From NCBI RefSeq assembly GCF_016919445.1, contig NZ_CP070356.1:3008001-3072000 (forward strand): a stretch of DNA of 64,000 bases. The letters run 5' to 3'. The notes below the pieces were generated by a model that searched no databases, had not been told where the DNA came from, and worked only from the letters and a program-made list of their open reading frames with translations. Made by a program: the position numbers and the translations under genes. This document shows, one piece after another, positions 63,439 through 64,000 of the stretch; positions within the stretch are counted from its first letter, which is position 1; each line of letters starts with the position of its first letter. Source of the DNA: Pseudomonas sp. PDNC002. Lineage in GTDB: Bacteria > Pseudomonadota > Gammaproteobacteria > Pseudomonadales > Pseudomonadaceae.

Positions 63439-64000
63439 GTGGATCGTACGCAACTGATCGGCACTGTTCGCAGCAATCTGGTAGGGCTCAGCCGGGGCAA
63501 CCTCGGCGTGCCGCTGCTGTTGCTCGCCATGCTGGCGATGATGACCCTGCCCATTCCGCCGTTCCTGCTGGATGTGCTGTTCACCTTCAACATCGCCCTG
63601 TCCATCGTCGTCCTGCTGGTCAGCGTGTACGCCCTGCGCCCGCTGGACTTCGCCGTGTTCCCGACCATCCTGCTGGTCGCCACCTTGCTGCGCCTGGCGC
63701 TGAACGTCGCCTCCACCCGCGTCGTGCTGCTCCACGGCCACGATGGCCACGCCGCCGCGGGCAAGGTGATCCAGGCCTTCGGCGAGGTGGTGATCGGCGG
63801 TAACTACGTCGTCGGTATCGTGGTCTTCGCGATCCTCATGATCATCAACTTCGTGGTGGTCACCAAGGGTGCCGGGCGTATCTCCGAGGTGAGCGCGCGT
63901 TTCACCCTTGACGCCATGCCCGGCAAGCAGATGGCCATCGACGCCGACCTCAACGCCGGCCTGATCGAGCAGGCGGAAGCCAAGAAGCGCCGTTCCGAAG
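63439..64000 (+). CDS. flhA: Flagellar export gate protein FlhA, N-terminal part
   Basis: The gene runs off the window end, with 187 codons visible. It begins at a GTG ([21 protein letters not shown]) after AGGGGATATCG. The FlhA membrane region follows ([20 protein letters not shown], then [20 protein letters not shown]) with the conserved [20 protein letters not shown] near 97. The FHIPEP-type cytoplasmic loop ([20 protein letters not shown] and [20 protein letters not shown]) is reached at the edge. FlhA is the ion-driven ring of the export gate and docks chaperone-substrate complexes. Confidence 0.95.
   Translation, partial: MDRTQLIGTVRSNLVGLSRGNLGVPLLLLAMLAMMTLPIPPFLLDVLFTFNIALSIVVLLVSVYALRPLDFAVFPTILLVATLLRLALNVASTRVVLLHGHDGHAAAGKVIQAFGEVVIGGNYVVGIVVFAILMIINFVVVTKGAGRISEVSARFTLDAMPGKQMAIDADLNAGLIEQAEAKKRRSE

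Overview
This window is a large chromosomal motility locus from a Pseudomonas-type gammaproteobacterium. The evidence is the gene set and order (flgA-cheV-cheR, flgBCDE, flgF-L, fliC-flaG-fliDS, fleQ, fleSR, fliEFGHIJ, hsbA-hsbR-hptB, fliK, fliLMNOPQR-flhB, flhA), the presence of the Pseudomonas-specific regulators FleQ, FleS and FleR, the high GC content, and many Pseudomonas-type REP palindromes. The order resembles the contiguous P. putida arrangement more than the split P. aeruginosa one. The repeat sequences and GC content would fit the nitroreducens/citronellolis side of the genus, but I could not test that.

Layout. Positions 1-5.4 kb hold the end of a phosphate transporter, a 6 x 184 bp tandem array, a glutamine-synthetase-family enzyme, an MFS transporter and the flagellar brake YcgR. 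Positions 5.5-9.2 kb hold flgN, flgM and flgA on the minus strand and cheV and cheR on the plus strand. A ~220 bp-period repeat array follows, then flgBCDE. Between flgE and flgF lies a minus-strand four-gene module: a Tat-exported L-amino-acid-oxidase-like flavoprotein, a cytochrome c, an exported RidA-like deaminase and a PoxB-like enzyme. Then come flgFGHIJKL, a methyltransferase, two minus-strand glycosyltransferase-type genes, fliC, flaG, fliD, fliS, fliT, fleQ, fleS, fleR, a DUF559 gene, another repeat array, and fliEFGHIJ. A non-flagellar block follows (APH-like kinase, DUF1345 protein, LysE exporter, AraC regulator, repeat array, TorF-like outer membrane protein). The window closes with the HptB signalling genes, fliK, a repeat region, fliLMNOPQR-flhB, two small conserved genes and the start of flhA.

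How it works together. FleQ with sigma-54 and then FleSR drive the structural operons, and sigma-54 sites are visible before flgB, flgF, fleS, fliE, fliK, fliL and flhA. FliA (sigma-28) sites are visible before fliC, flgM and fliS. FlgM restrains FliA until it is exported. YcgR links c-di-GMP to motor braking, CheV and CheR serve chemotaxis, and HptB-HsbR-HsbA adjusts FlgM and c-di-GMP output. The glycosyl/methyltransferase genes next to fliC probably decorate flagellin.

Points that stand out are the amino-acid-oxidase/cytochrome c/RidA/PoxB module between flgE and flgF, a REP palindrome translated inside the FlgI signal peptide, several locus-specific tandem arrays built around REP-like palindromes at operon borders, and a shared sequence element upstream of flgB, flgF and fliS.
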